A stretch of DNA of 64,000 bases, from the NCBI GenBank assembly GCA_033026295.1, contig CM065183.1, positions 21,305,202 to 21,369,201 of the forward strand. The letters are read 5' to 3'. The notes below the pieces were generated by a model. The model saw only the letters and a program-made list of their open reading frames with translations. It was not told where the DNA came from and did no database searches. Shown piece by piece: positions 53,085-63,425 of the stretch. The stretch comes from Channa striata (taxonomy: Eukaryota > Chordata > Actinopteri > Anabantiformes > Channidae). The stretch's first letter is position 1, and each line of letters starts with the position of its first letter. The translations under genes and the position numbers were made by a program.

Positions 53085-54060
53085 TACCAACTCTATATCA
53101 CTAGTAGCTTTACTAATACTAATACAGTTACTATTTACACAGACAGGAAGCTGAGACGTTAATATCTGCTGACACACTCATTCCCACTTCCTGCCTGTAG
53201 TTACTTATTGTACATCAACGCAGCATCAAATCTATTGAAGCTGCTGGTGCTAATACAGAAGTGAGACTTACAGTAATACTGCAGTAATACTACTGGTCAT
53301 ATTTCTTCCTTTCCCAGTACCACTGGTGTCGCTGTCACTTCTCTTCTGAATCACTTCTACATTATTCGCCTTTAGTACCACGACTCGTCCCTTTACTACC
53401 ACATGTTTTACAGTCCCATGAGCATCTCTGAGTTACTTTCTTTGAATATCATGACTACACAACCACTACTCATTCTAATTACTACCATGACTTTACCCAT
53501 TTTACTATTATTACCTTCTATGACCAACGAAACCACCACAGCCACTGTTCAGATTACGGCCGCTGTGGTAGTGCCAGTGTTGCTACGACTGCTGCTGCTG
53601 CTGCTCCTTTTGCAAAAGATTATTACCGAAATAATAATACTAACAATATTGTACTACTTGGAATTGTCATTTTACCTGCGGCATGAACCCTGTAACTACC
53701 CAGCTATTGCCACAATCACATCTACTACAACATTACAAGCACCTCCTCAAACTGCGTTGACGACTGCATGTTGTATTACTGCTGTGTCTTCTACGCTTGT
53801 TTTACTCGCTCACATTTGTCCGACTTCAACAACTGCAACACTATCTGAACCATCAACAGCTTCCGCTGCTGCTGCTGCTGCTGTTCTTATTACTGGTCCA
53901 AAATCCCCTCAGTAGTACTTCAGCACTTCAGCATTAGCACTTTTCCTACTTTATTGTGCAATTATCAGAACTGCCACTCAGCTAATGCCACCATCACTGC
54001 TGCAGACAGTCCTACTGAACCACTATCATGAAGCACCTACTTGCTGCCGGTACTATCGCC
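53085..54060. repeat. Decayed ACT/CTG-like low-complexity region
   Basis: About 1 kb dominated by degenerate triplet-like words (actac, tactg, ctgct, attac), including pure runs of CTG/TGC (about 53588-53604 and 53869-53883). It looks like an old expanded trinucleotide tract that has diverged. It holds a 170-codon plus-strand open frame rich in Thr, Leu and Ala, which I regard as an artefact of composition. Confidence 0.6.
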
Positions 54061-55286
54061 TGTAACACTCTCAGTCTGAGGGGAGAATCAGCAGTGAGCT
54101 TCACAACAGTCCAAGCGGAATCTCACGTGATCGTCGTCATCAGAGCAACTCTGCTCGTGTGACACTCGACTGTGTCCTCGAAAGACGAAGGCAGCTGTGC
54201 CTTTCAGGCTGCAGAGCAGATCTATGGAGCACGTTCAGGATGTTACGCAACCCTCCATCCAAAGCCACGCAGGGAAACAGCAAAGAGGATGCGTCAGCTC
54301 GTTTCACAAACTCTTGTATTTCCATCTCCGCTTCTTCCTTCCAAATTTCCCCTCCTCCAAACATCCTTCTCCCATTTACATTGTCTTCTCCTCCTCTTAC
54401 ATCTTTTTCACTTTCATCGGTTTGTCCTTTATTTATTTACCATCACTCCCTGAGTGACAGAAATAAAGAGTTCGCCAAACTCATCCATAAGCAGCCGGAC
54501 TCAGAAGACTGAGCATCTACATACTTTGGGTCTCCCCCTCCTCACAATCGCCATCTCTTCCCACACACCCCTCAACCATCACCACTTTTAAACCATCTCG
54601 GAAGTGACACTTCTTGCTAAAGCCAATGATGCCAAGAAGGGATGAAAGTCAAACACTTTCTGATCAAAGGTGATACACCTCTCTCAAACCTCCATGAAAC
54701 CTCAGCAAAAAGAAAAAGATAAGTCTGAGCCATTATCTCCCCGCCCCAAAATGCATTTTCTAAATTTCAAACAGCAGTCACAATCACTCAGAGTGCACAA
54801 CATGAAATATTGATGAGTCGAGCAGAGAGCGAACCGCGAGCTGTGTCAAACATCTGCAGCTCCAGGAAGTCGGCACACGAGTGCGCACGAAGGGAGGCCA
54901 GTGTTCTGCTGATGTCCTGAGGGCGTGGTTCTGTTCGAGAACTCACGGGATGCTTTAACACGGCATTGATCAAATGGTTTGAATGTCATACTTATTGTTA
55001 TTTCATTATTTATTTGTGCAGAAGTTGCTGCAGTGGCATCTCTTCAATTTTCGTGCCAGGCCGTGGATGAAGCTGTAGTGGCCGTGTATCCTTTATTTTT
55101 TAATCAGATGAACATGAAAGCTGAGTTAGAATTCACTCCTGAATTTTGTTTGTGCTGGAGTTTTCTTCAGTTCAAATTGTTCATTTAAGAGGCTGATGCT
55201 AAAAACATTTAATTCTGGGTCACGGTGGAATTTGAAAAAAGGAAAATCTGGAGAGGCGTGTTACACTTCTCAATCTGCCCTCATCA

Positions 55287-55331
55287 GTGCAGGGTTCTGC
55301 CCAAAAAGTCTCCGAGGGCAGAACCCTGCAC
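55287..55331. repeat. Perfect 16-bp inverted repeat (hairpin)
   Basis: The left arm gtgcagggttctgccc (55287-55302) is the exact reverse complement of gggcagaaccctgcac (55316-55331), with a 13-nt spacer. As RNA or single-stranded DNA it would form a stable 16-bp stem-loop on either strand. Pairing does not extend cleanly beyond the arms, so it is shorter than a typical microRNA precursor. It could also be the remnant of a small foldback element. Confidence 0.9.
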
Positions 55332-55754
55332 AGCAGTGGTCACTGTACAGTCACATATATGAAGAAAGTGCAATAAAGGGAGAAAACTTTATGTGTAATT
55401 ATGAATATTACAGGTGTTCTGCTGTGCTGGTAAACGTTCAATGCTTGAATGAAGGACGCCTGCTCCGTTTGCTGCTGTTGGTGAACGAGTGAGAGCCGAG
55501 AAACAAACCTTAGAGCTCGACACCTCATCAAAATTGGAACCTTTGATCACAAAACGCAAGAATGATGATGACAATGACGTGGTTGGAAGCAAACAGACAT
55601 GACGTCATCCATTTTTATGTTTGTCTGCTAGGATCAAAAGAGAACTTGCTCAACTAAAATGCTGTAATAGCATTTGTCACACCGCAAGTTGTAGGACTGT
55701 AGGACACAGAGTAGGAAGGATAAGCATGGACTGGAGGTCTGTGCTCATACCCAC

Positions 55755-55870
55755 CTCTGCCAGCCGCGACTGTTTATGGCTCACTTCATGTTTGCCGATG
55801 GGGGCCAGTTGCTGCAGCGTGTTGCGGTTGTTGGTGAGCGCCCGCGTCAGTCGTGCGAACTTGGTCCATC
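55755..55870 (-). CDS. kcnh5: kcnh5 exon: post-PAS linker
   Basis: This 116-nt exon completes a split Gly codon (G|GA) and then encodes 38 residues: WTKFARLTRALTNNRNTLQQ followed by LAPIGKHEVSHKQSRLAE. It is the segment linking the PAS domain to S1. The part containing FARLTRAL and TLQQLAP corresponds to the N-terminal calmodulin-binding site mapped in the paralogue EAG1, so Ca2+/calmodulin regulation of the channel probably involves this exon. The acceptor is strong (T-run, then cctgcag). The donor is GAG|gtgggt, phase 0, leading directly to the VLQL start of the next exon. The middle (NNRNTLQQLAPIGKHEVSHKQ) is where KCNH1 and KCNH5 differ most. The sequence is closer to KCNH5 as I recall it (TNSRSVLQQL), with teleost-type substitutions. 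Confidence 0.95.
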
Positions 55871-58683
55871 CTGCAGGAAAAAAAAAAACAGCCGTCAGTT
55901 AGCACATGTTAATGCACACAAACACAATCAGTTCAAAACTGCAGCAGGGACCGACGGGAGATCCAAGATATTCCCACAGCTTCCACCTGCACTTGGCACA
56001 GGGGCTCTGACAGGAACCCCCGCTTTTCCCCGGTCAAGCAGTTCATATTTAAAGCCTGTAAACGCAGCACGAGCACTGGCCCCCACACACAGCCTGCAGA
56101 ACGTGTCCTTGAACACAACCCGGTCTCCAGCAGCTGCAGGGTTTCTGCTCTGCAGCCGTCCAATGGGCTCGGACCGCCACATGGATGCAGGGGGAGAAGA
56201 ATTACTTTCTTTAGGGGATCGACGTCATTCACACTGAACCTTTAGCCTACGAATGTCTGATAAATCTGAAATCATACGGGGGGGGAAGAGTTTGTCTCCG
56301 TAGGTACATTTTCAAATTACACTTTACTGTAGTTTCCCCCCGCCAAGCATTCCTCAGTACGGATGATACCTCTGCCTCCTCTATACTAATGTATTCATGA
56401 ATTTGGGCAAGTGCACCCACGGGTACAGTGAGGTACAAATCTATACTACAGTAAATGGACCGGTCAGTGCTGAGCAGTACAACTAAAACAGGGTCACTGT
56501 ATTTAATCTAGAGCTCCTATCCTGCCTGGTGCTGTTGACGGCTCTCAGGCTCCCCTCTGGCGGGTGGGCTAATATTAGCCGACGTATCCCAACAGCTTCC
56601 AAGTCTGACCGGACAAGCTGAGGAACCACAACTCGCACAACAAGCAGCACAGTCCATCCACGGCCTTTATTCATGAGACGGGCCGAAAAACAGAACTAAG
56701 TGAATCTAATTATTGTTTTCTATCCACCAAACTAATGTGGCTCAATTCAACATCTAGATAAACGCAGCCTTCATGTCTTTATCATACATTTAGTAGAAGG
56801 CAATCTCAAGCATGAAATACCGAGTCAGCCACGCTAGCACCACCGGACCAGTACAGAACTAGACAGTTTCACACGGGCTTCACACAGTTTGTGGTTTTCC
56901 TTGTTAAACGCACAAGCATCATGCAGATGTCAAAACCAAAATCAGCTGTCACCTCATTTAGTGTAATCATCTGTGTTATGACCTCTGTTGTCTCCATTGT
57001 GTTTTAGTTGAATTTGCAAAACCTCTTATTACAAAAATATCTTCATCTGTTTCATTTTACTGGATTTATGTTTTTATAATCGTGCTGTTTTCCCTCGGTC
57101 TGTCACTTGGTGTTTCTACCAGCGGAGTTGTAATGAATTCTCCTGTAACTTCAACTTCTGTACGACCTTTTAGTTTTAATTAATATATTCTTGTCTAGGT
57201 GGCCGATAAGGACTTTCTCGTGCCATTTTAAAAACTGTTATATACATAAAGTTCATTATACATGCGGAGAAAATGCACAGCGAGCATTATTAAAAATCCC
57301 CCTACTGTTTCAGCCAGCACAGTGTTTCACCCTCTCAAGTCATCGCTGCTTGTTCAACATTTAGGTTTTGACGCACTGCTGGAAATGAGGCGTGTTTGGA
57401 GTGAAAGCCCAAACCTCCCGGTTCCGTGCAGCAGTGGTGGTTTTCTGGCCACGATGCTGAATGAGGCCGGGCTCCTGCAGAATGTGCAGCTCTAAAAATA
57501 AAATCAAATGTCTGCAAAGGGCAAACAGCAGCACAACAGAGGCAGCAGTCACACATCGGGATCGACCCGACCCTTTGAAGGGCCCATTATGGACACAAAG
57601 TGGACTTTGAAATAGCTTTTAACCCCTCAGGCCTCCAGCTGCCTGAACACCCCCTCCTTCATTCAGCCCTCCACCTCCCGGGGCAGCTGAGCAGGGAACG
57701 GAGGCTGAACTCCACACAGCGCTGAGATCCACAGACAGACTTATTCGGAGCGCTGAATCCTGATCACTTCACTCCCCTCCGGGAAAACGGCAGGTCGTGG
57801 ATCTGCAGTTGCACAATCTTCTTTTATGCAATTTTCTATGTGCCAACACCTAAAGTGGCCACATTACATTATTATAAAGTATAATATAAATACATCATTC
57901 AGTGCTGCTCACTAATAATAATAATGAGGAGAAATTGTATGTTGAGCAATACGAGGCACTTTCAGTTCGATTCAGCCCATTGACTAATCTTCTATGTCTC
58001 ACCCAGCCCACTGCTACATGCTAACACACTTGAAACGCTGGGAGAATTCCAAAATTTGATCATCGAAATAATTCTAATTTAACTTAACGTGAATTTTAGC
58101 ATTCTAGCAAAGCAGCAACTTTAGAGGAAGACGAACTTTAGGCTTCAGGTTACTCAAATACATTTTTGACTTCATAACTTTCATTGAAATCACATCAGAA
58201 AGACGTGAGACGTCGTGGCCTGATCACAGGCGCTGCTTTCCGCTTTTGGACAGGAGACGTTAGCCGCGTCCGCTGATCGGGCTCTTCCGTCAGCTAGCGC
58301 TCAGTTTGGTCAATGCGCCCCCGGTGGCACAACGTGGACATTACACGACAGAGTCGCAGAAATGTGTCCTCACTTTGCACGGAATTACACCGAGTGTGAC
58401 AATCCATCACCAACAGGGACGGGTTTCTGCAGGTCACAAATATTGAATTAAATCCAAAAAAGCATATTTAAAAATTCACACCGATGCAGCTGAATTATAA
58501 CCAAAATGATGAGATGATTAGCATCGTTACACACAGGGAACAACGCTGCACAACTCCCCAGCTTCACCACAAAAAACACACTTTTGTCTGTCCCGGAGTG
58601 TTGGAAGGACAACTCATTTGCTTTTGTTCTACTGAACACGTTTGGGTTTAATGTCAAAATGATGGACGTCAGAAGAATCTTCT

Positions 58684-58740
58684 GAATCAGAATTTGATTC
58701 TCTTTATTGTCATGTGACAGGAAGAGCATAAGGAGCCTTT
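58684..58740. repeat. Possible diverged teleost repeat tail
   Basis: The stretch containing gaatcagaatttgattctc and then tttattgtcatgtgacagg resembles the ends of interspersed repeats common in fish genomes (atcagaatca... tttattgtcat). The copy is short and I cannot name the family. A repeat library search would decide. Confidence 0.4.
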
Positions 58741-61700
58741 TCAAGTGTGATAACAATGAAAGTAAAAATATTCACATAAAGAAAAACACAAAAACATTTG
58801 AATTTTTCATTTGGTGGCATTTTTACCATGATACACGACAGAGGAGACAGCAGTTTTTGCACGGTCTCAATCAAATGCGATGTCCCGAGGACAAACCATG
58901 AGCACAGACGGAGGTGGAGGTTTTTTTATCATTGAGCTGCAAACAGCAAAAACATGTAAGTACAGCGAGACGCACCAACTGCTGGTTCATTGAATTAACA
59001 CCCATTAATTATTAATCAATCAGTATCATCACCAACAACAACCACTGACAAGGCGAGTCAGTGTGACACACACAACCGCTGTTATCAGGCGGTAGAATAA
59101 GCTGGAATCCGTCACGGTGACACTCACATAAACACACGGTGACAGCGTGCAGGTTTCTAATGTGCAAACTCACAGAGGGACAAAAGAACCTGACAACGAG
59201 CATCACGGGAAACTGAAGGACAAGTACATCGGCACTTTTTCACCGCCGATGGTAATAGCAGCGTTCCCGCCATGGTTCCTCTCAAAAACGCAGCGCCGCG
59301 TGATTTAACAGACTGGAGCACAATGGAAGTGAAGATTTTAAAAGAGTGAAAGGCCTGAGCTAAAAATAACAGGGGAGCAGAACCGGTGCAGGCACCACCA
59401 CAGAGAATCCTGAAAGGAGAGTTTGATCAGCAGTTCCACGCCGATGACGGCTCAGACGTGCAGGACTGCGGATCCAAAACACGTGAACCTTTGTGCCGCT
59501 TGGCTAACGGCCTGGATGGTCACGGACAGGCGGCGTGCGGGAACGTTATTCAAGCCACGCGCAGTTTACCCGTTTACTGTTCGGAGCGGCTTCAACGACT
59601 GCAGCTTCAGCTCTGAAGGCGGTTTTCTAATTACTCATGAAGGAAAAGAATGTGCGGCAAACTGAGCCAATATTAATATTTACCAATTTATTTATTTCCG
59701 TGAGAGCTCTCTGTACCACTGATTATACAAGTTCATTTTTAGGGTCAGCGCTCTGGGAATTTAGGCGTGATGTCACTCTGTCTTACTTGTAGGTCACTAT
59801 GGATAAAAGATTTGGCCAAATAACTAAAGGGGTTTCAATATTTTATACCATCACTGAAACCTCGGGGCTCGTTTGTGAGGTTTGTGAACATAGTCAGGGT
59901 TAAAGTGAATCATTCCTGCCTTGATTTCAGCTTTTACTGCCTTTGTTTTACTTTGCCTAATCAACTTTTAACGTGCTGATTTATTGTCAGACACATTTTC
60001 AATTGTCTTTTTAACGTTTGGGCAGAGGGACGAGAGCAGGTCATCTCATGTCAAAGGGCTGAATCCAAGTGAGGTCATGTGACTCAGGTCCACAACTCTG
60101 CCCAAAGCTAAGTCACCTATAAAGGCAATTTTATGATGGAAGGAGGAAAAAAAAAGTCCTTTTCTGCAATTTTTATTAGCTCCCAATGTTTTATTGCAAA
60201 ATCAGCGAAAACATTGCAACTTCCACTGATTTTTAAAGACTTGAAATCGACACTTCTTAAGCCCCGACAGTCTGCCAGAAAACGTCATGGACAGACTTTC
60301 AAATGACTTTAAGTTCTGCATGGGCGTCAGATATGGTGGATTTTTTTATCATTTAAAAAAAACAACATTCCATTAAATGAAAATAAATCAGCTGTAAATA
60401 TGGTGAATCAGTCGCTTGGACCGAGTCTCGTGCTCAGTAAATTAAGTGCCATCAAGTCCAACTACTTTTCACGATTGAATTTAAATGCTGAGCTGTTACG
60501 ATATCAATACCTCATAATTTCCTGTGTCTAATCATTAAAAGAAATGCTTCTAAAGCTCAAGGTTTGCAGTTTCTCATTTATTTGCTGATATGACGTGTGT
60601 AACTGTCCTGAAGCTGAACCGACCTTCATGCCTTGGGCACAGCGTCGATCGCTGATCCTGATCGTCCGACCTGAAATAATGTCCTGCCTCAGGCCGAGCT
60701 AACAACCATCTGTGAAACAGGTGCTGACAAAGCAAACGGCGAACGCAGTCAGTCTGCGGTGAAACGACACGAGAGTCGTGCTCTGCCATCGCGCCAGCCT
60801 CGTCCTCTTCGTATGGTCCTGCAGTGATGATGCAGAGGTCCCTGACTGAACCTCATCAGGCACAGGTGAGGTTCAGAGGCACGTTAGGTGAGGTGAGCGT
60901 CTACCAACACACACAGCCGCCGGCGAAGGGCCAGTGTGGTTTTGTTTGGGAACGCGGCCAACCTGAGATCACAGGCAACGTATTGGGACTCAGCCAGCAC
61001 AGGTTTGCCAGAAAAGTGTGACCCGTTTGATAAAGCCCAACAAAACTGGCTGGTGGCTGCTGATAAAGAAAAGCAAACTCAGAAAGATAACGGGAAAAAA
61101 TGGTGAACGTGAACTCCACCTTCACACCCGGTGCAACTAAGGCACATTAAAGCTATTGTTATTTTTAAGCAGAGCATCGTCTGCAGCCTCCCTCCCCCTC
61201 GGCTGATGCTGACATGTCGTGGTGTGCCGAGGCGACGCTGGGAGGAGAGTTGGGGTCTGCAGCACGTGCGCAGGGTCTCCCTTCCTCTCTGATTGCCAGG
61301 CGGGTCGAGCTGCAGCCCTCAGTGCGAGCCGTGCTGCGTCCTCACTGAGGCCTTAGCACCGGCTGCAGCACGTCAGTCAAACCCCCTGTTGCCAAGGTGA
61401 TTTTGTTTTAGGCGACCTGACCATTTCAGCCTGTACGAACGGCAGCGCGGTTAAGTGTTCGTGGATGGAAACAGCTGAGTGTAGTCCAACAGCAGCCGTA
61501 CAACCAGAGATGTTCACCGTCCAGGAAAAGAACCAGCAAACCTGAGTTCTCCTGTTTCCCATTCATTCTTTTATTTTTAAAAGGAGCTTTCAGATGTTTT
61601 TTTCAGACCTGCAGCCTGAAAACATTATTATCTGGGGCTTAATGAGCAGTGGTCACAAACGTGGCATTAAACACAATGTGACTCTGCTGCCGACTGTGTC

Positions 61701-62639
61701 ACTGTGCGTTTCCAGCACTGATCCCAGGTCCCAGCAACAAAACCACGTTGAAGTCTATGTCTGTGTAAAAAATACTTCGTATAGTTAATTTTATCTTGTG
61801 GAAACGATTGGACTTCACAAATGTCCATGTTTGTCCTAAAACTACAGTCAGACTCCAACACAATCCTTGAAGAATCCAAACCCGTGGACAAGTCCAATAA
61901 CAAATAACTGAATTACAATAAGGGACAATTCTGTACGTTCAGGGCTGAAACGGCGTCACTGGGCACCTGTTTGTACTAGAGTGCAGACATGTTGTTATTG
62001 ACCAGAGAACTGTAATCACAAATCTTCATATCCACAAACCTCCTCATATTGTACCTTACCTGAATACAAGGCTTTATGTATGTACCCAGGCTCGTCCAAT
62101 AATTATCATTAGGGACCCACTAGATTCTAGGTTGGGACACGGGACAGACATGGACTCTGAGGGTCGCCCTACTGTATTTCTGAGTGTATCACATCCAGCT
62201 TCAGTCTTGTTCATAGTGACATTGAGTGGTCACTGTCCACTTAATGTCGCAGCCTTTTTAACATCCCTCGGATTAAAGCTTTACATTCGCATCTGTCTTT
62301 ACCTCAGGACAGGAACCAATCATGACGAGTAAGAACACGGGGAAGGATCAAACCATGTACAACCTGCACACGGACGAACATCTGACTACAGCAACAAACA
62401 AATCACACGACGACTGGGCGCCAGGAGGGAATTCGTGTGTCGCAAAGGGTCAAAGGTCAAGCACGCCGACACTACCCGTCAGTCCATGGCTGACATGTCC
62501 TGTGACTCTGGACAGCTTCGCTACATACTCAAACCCAATCTGACATCTCGAGAGCCGTTCTCACGTCGCAGGGAAACAAGACTCGACTTGTTTGTTTGCA
62601 TCGAGCTGCAGCTTTAGATAAAAAAAGATTTGCAGCAAG

Positions 62640-63085
62640 AAGTTCTAAGACTTGGCAGCAGGCGAGGAGGGAACAACGAGGTAAAAGGCGGAGGAGGAGA
62701 AGGATGAGTAGCAAAGATGCAGGTGAAGCGAAAGTAAAAACGGTTCAGGAAAAAGGACGAAGGAACGAGGAGGGAATAAAAGAGTGACAGAAGTAAAAAG
62801 GTTAAAAAGTAAAAACGAAACATCAAAAAACAGAGGATGAAAGGATCCGAACAAAATATTTCAGGAAGGAGGAAGATAATTGAGAAACAGAGGAAACAAA
62901 AACTGAAGGACGAAGGGAAGATTCGGGTGGACAGAAAAAGAAATAAAACTGAGAAAAAACAGCTACAGCTGCACGAGGAGAAGAGAGATGAAACAAGAAG
63001 ATGAAGAAACAAGAAGAGTCTGGAGAATCTGAGAGGAGTATGAACATGGCCAGGAGGAAGAGGAGGATGAAGAGTCATTTTATGT
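62640..63085. repeat. Purine-rich (GA/A) low-complexity tract
   Basis: About 450 bp in which the plus strand is dominated by G and A (gaggagg, aagaag, gaaaca units). The minus strand is correspondingly pyrimidine-rich. It keeps long frames open in both directions, which read as Leu/Phe/Ser-rich or Lys/Glu/Arg-rich low-complexity peptides. These are compositional artefacts, not genes. It lies inside the kcnh5 intron about 200-650 bp downstream of the PAS exon in transcript order. Confidence 0.75.
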
Positions 63086-63233
63086 CCAATCAGAAACCAA
63101 ATCTACAACGTGAGGCTTCCAGCCACGTAACAATTTGGTTCACGCTCTCAGATTCGGTCGCGTGTCATCGTTCCACCGCCTCTCTGCTGCGAGTCTTTGC
63201 CATCTAATAAAAACCACGTTTCTCCTGGTGGGA

Positions 63234-63235
<2 letters not shown>

Positions 63236-63287
<52 letters not shown>
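63236..63287. repeat. (CA)26 microsatellite beside an exon donor
   Basis: An uninterrupted CA dinucleotide run of 52 bp on the plus strand. In the transcript sense it is (GU)26, occupying intron positions +10 to +61 after the PAS exon. Its position makes it a possible modulator of splicing, and it is likely to be length-polymorphic. Confidence 0.98.
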
Positions 63288-63290
<3 letters not shown>

Positions 63291-63296
63291 TCTGAC

Positions 63297-63425
63297 CTTT
63301 GGTGGTTTCGTCTTCAATGGGCTGCTTGAAGAGGGTGATGTCCTTAAAAGTGCAGAGGAACAAAACCACCTTGTCGTTCTCGTTCCTGATGGGAGCCACC
63401 TGCATGTAGAACCACACTGGACTTC
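63297..63425 (-). CDS. kcnh5: kcnh5 exon: C-terminal half of PAS domain
   Basis: This 129-nt exon starts with the last two bases of a codon and ends with the first base of the next (phase 1 at both ends). It encodes SPVWFYMQVAPIRNENDKVV followed by LFLCTFKDITLFKQPIED and ETTK, which corresponds to roughly residues 102-145 of mammalian KCNH5. These are the last beta-strands of the N-terminal PAS (EAG) domain. In EAG channels this domain packs against the CNBHD and tunes gating. The acceptor is tttacag followed by GA. The donor is AAAG|gtcaga, a weaker match to consensus than the other donors here. A (GT)26 tract in the transcript sense begins 10 nt into the following intron. The split first codon ends in GA, so it would be Arg (as in the family's NRTPVW) or Gly depending on the missing exon. 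Identity is certain at family level and very likely KCNH5. Confidence 0.96.

Larger units (their letters stand above)
51356..55754 (-). other. kcnh5 intron (4,399 bp) before the S1-S3 exon
   Basis: Donor gtgggt; acceptor ctccttcag. Contents: a perfect 16-bp inverted repeat (55287-55331); a decayed trinucleotide-like region (53085-54060); an 11-C homopolymer (52884-52894); a near-perfect 30-bp palindrome (52779-52808); and very AT-rich sequence at about 51520-52240. No coding exon was recognised. Open frames on the plus strand in 53400-54510 are low complexity. Confidence 0.85.
55871..63296 (-). other. kcnh5 intron (7,426 bp) between PAS and post-PAS exons
   Basis: Donor gtcaga; acceptor tttttcctgcag with a run of 11 T in the transcript sense. 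Contents: the (CA)26 run beside the donor; a purine-rich block on the plus strand (62640-63085); a GC-rich block at 61170-61380 with CpGs and a GTTGCC motif; a possible diverged repeat tail at 58684-58740. The region 56240-60000 is mostly plain AT-rich intron in which I recognise nothing. No coding exon was detected on either strand. Confidence 0.85.
7615..63425 (-). other. kcnh5: kcnh5 (EAG2/Kv10.2) gene body, partial
   Basis: Span from the first to the last visible coding exon of one minus-strand gene. Eight exons join with compatible phases (intron phases 1,0,0,2,1,0,0, then 1 after the last) into 507 codons without a stop. The product is a plasma-membrane, voltage-gated, outward-rectifying potassium channel subunit that assembles as a tetramer. 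Domain order is PAS C-terminal half, post-PAS linker, S1-S3, S4-S5, turret and pore with GFGN, S6, C-linker, CNBHD. KCNH5 is preferred over its paralogue KCNH1 because of residues recalled as KCNH5-like: MVPYNVSFKTKQNN after S1, VLDSVVDV in S2, PYDIINAF after S3, TTIGFGNIAPTTD in the pore and STWSMSKGIDTEK in the C-linker. One turret sequon (NAS) is present; the second sequon of KCNH1 (NNSW) is MDSW here. Missing are the N-terminal exons and everything after the codon following IAIL. Assignment to duplicate a or b is not possible from this window. Confidence 0.96.

Noticed and set aside
53403..53915. 170-codon plus-strand open frame rich in Leu, Thr and Ala
   Set aside because: Produced by the decayed ACT/CTG-like low-complexity region. 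The apparent hydrophobic segments are translated repeats.
62614..63078. 154-codon minus-strand frame with Phe/Leu/Ser-rich pseudo-membrane segments
   Set aside because: A direct reading of the pyrimidine-rich strand opposite a purine tract; no conserved motif.
63236..63287. CRISPR-like or other direct repeat arrays
   Set aside because: All regularly repeated stretches are microsatellites or 10-bp minisatellites with no spacers. The DNA is vertebrate.
7615..63425. KCNH1 (EAG1) instead of KCNH5
   Set aside because: Every diagnostic position that I can recall favours KCNH5 (MVPYNV, GPGGEV, PYDIINAF, LDHYLEYG, TTIGFGN, SMSKGIDTEK, VLSICPKD, VFNEHPAF) and the second KCNH1 turret sequon is absent.
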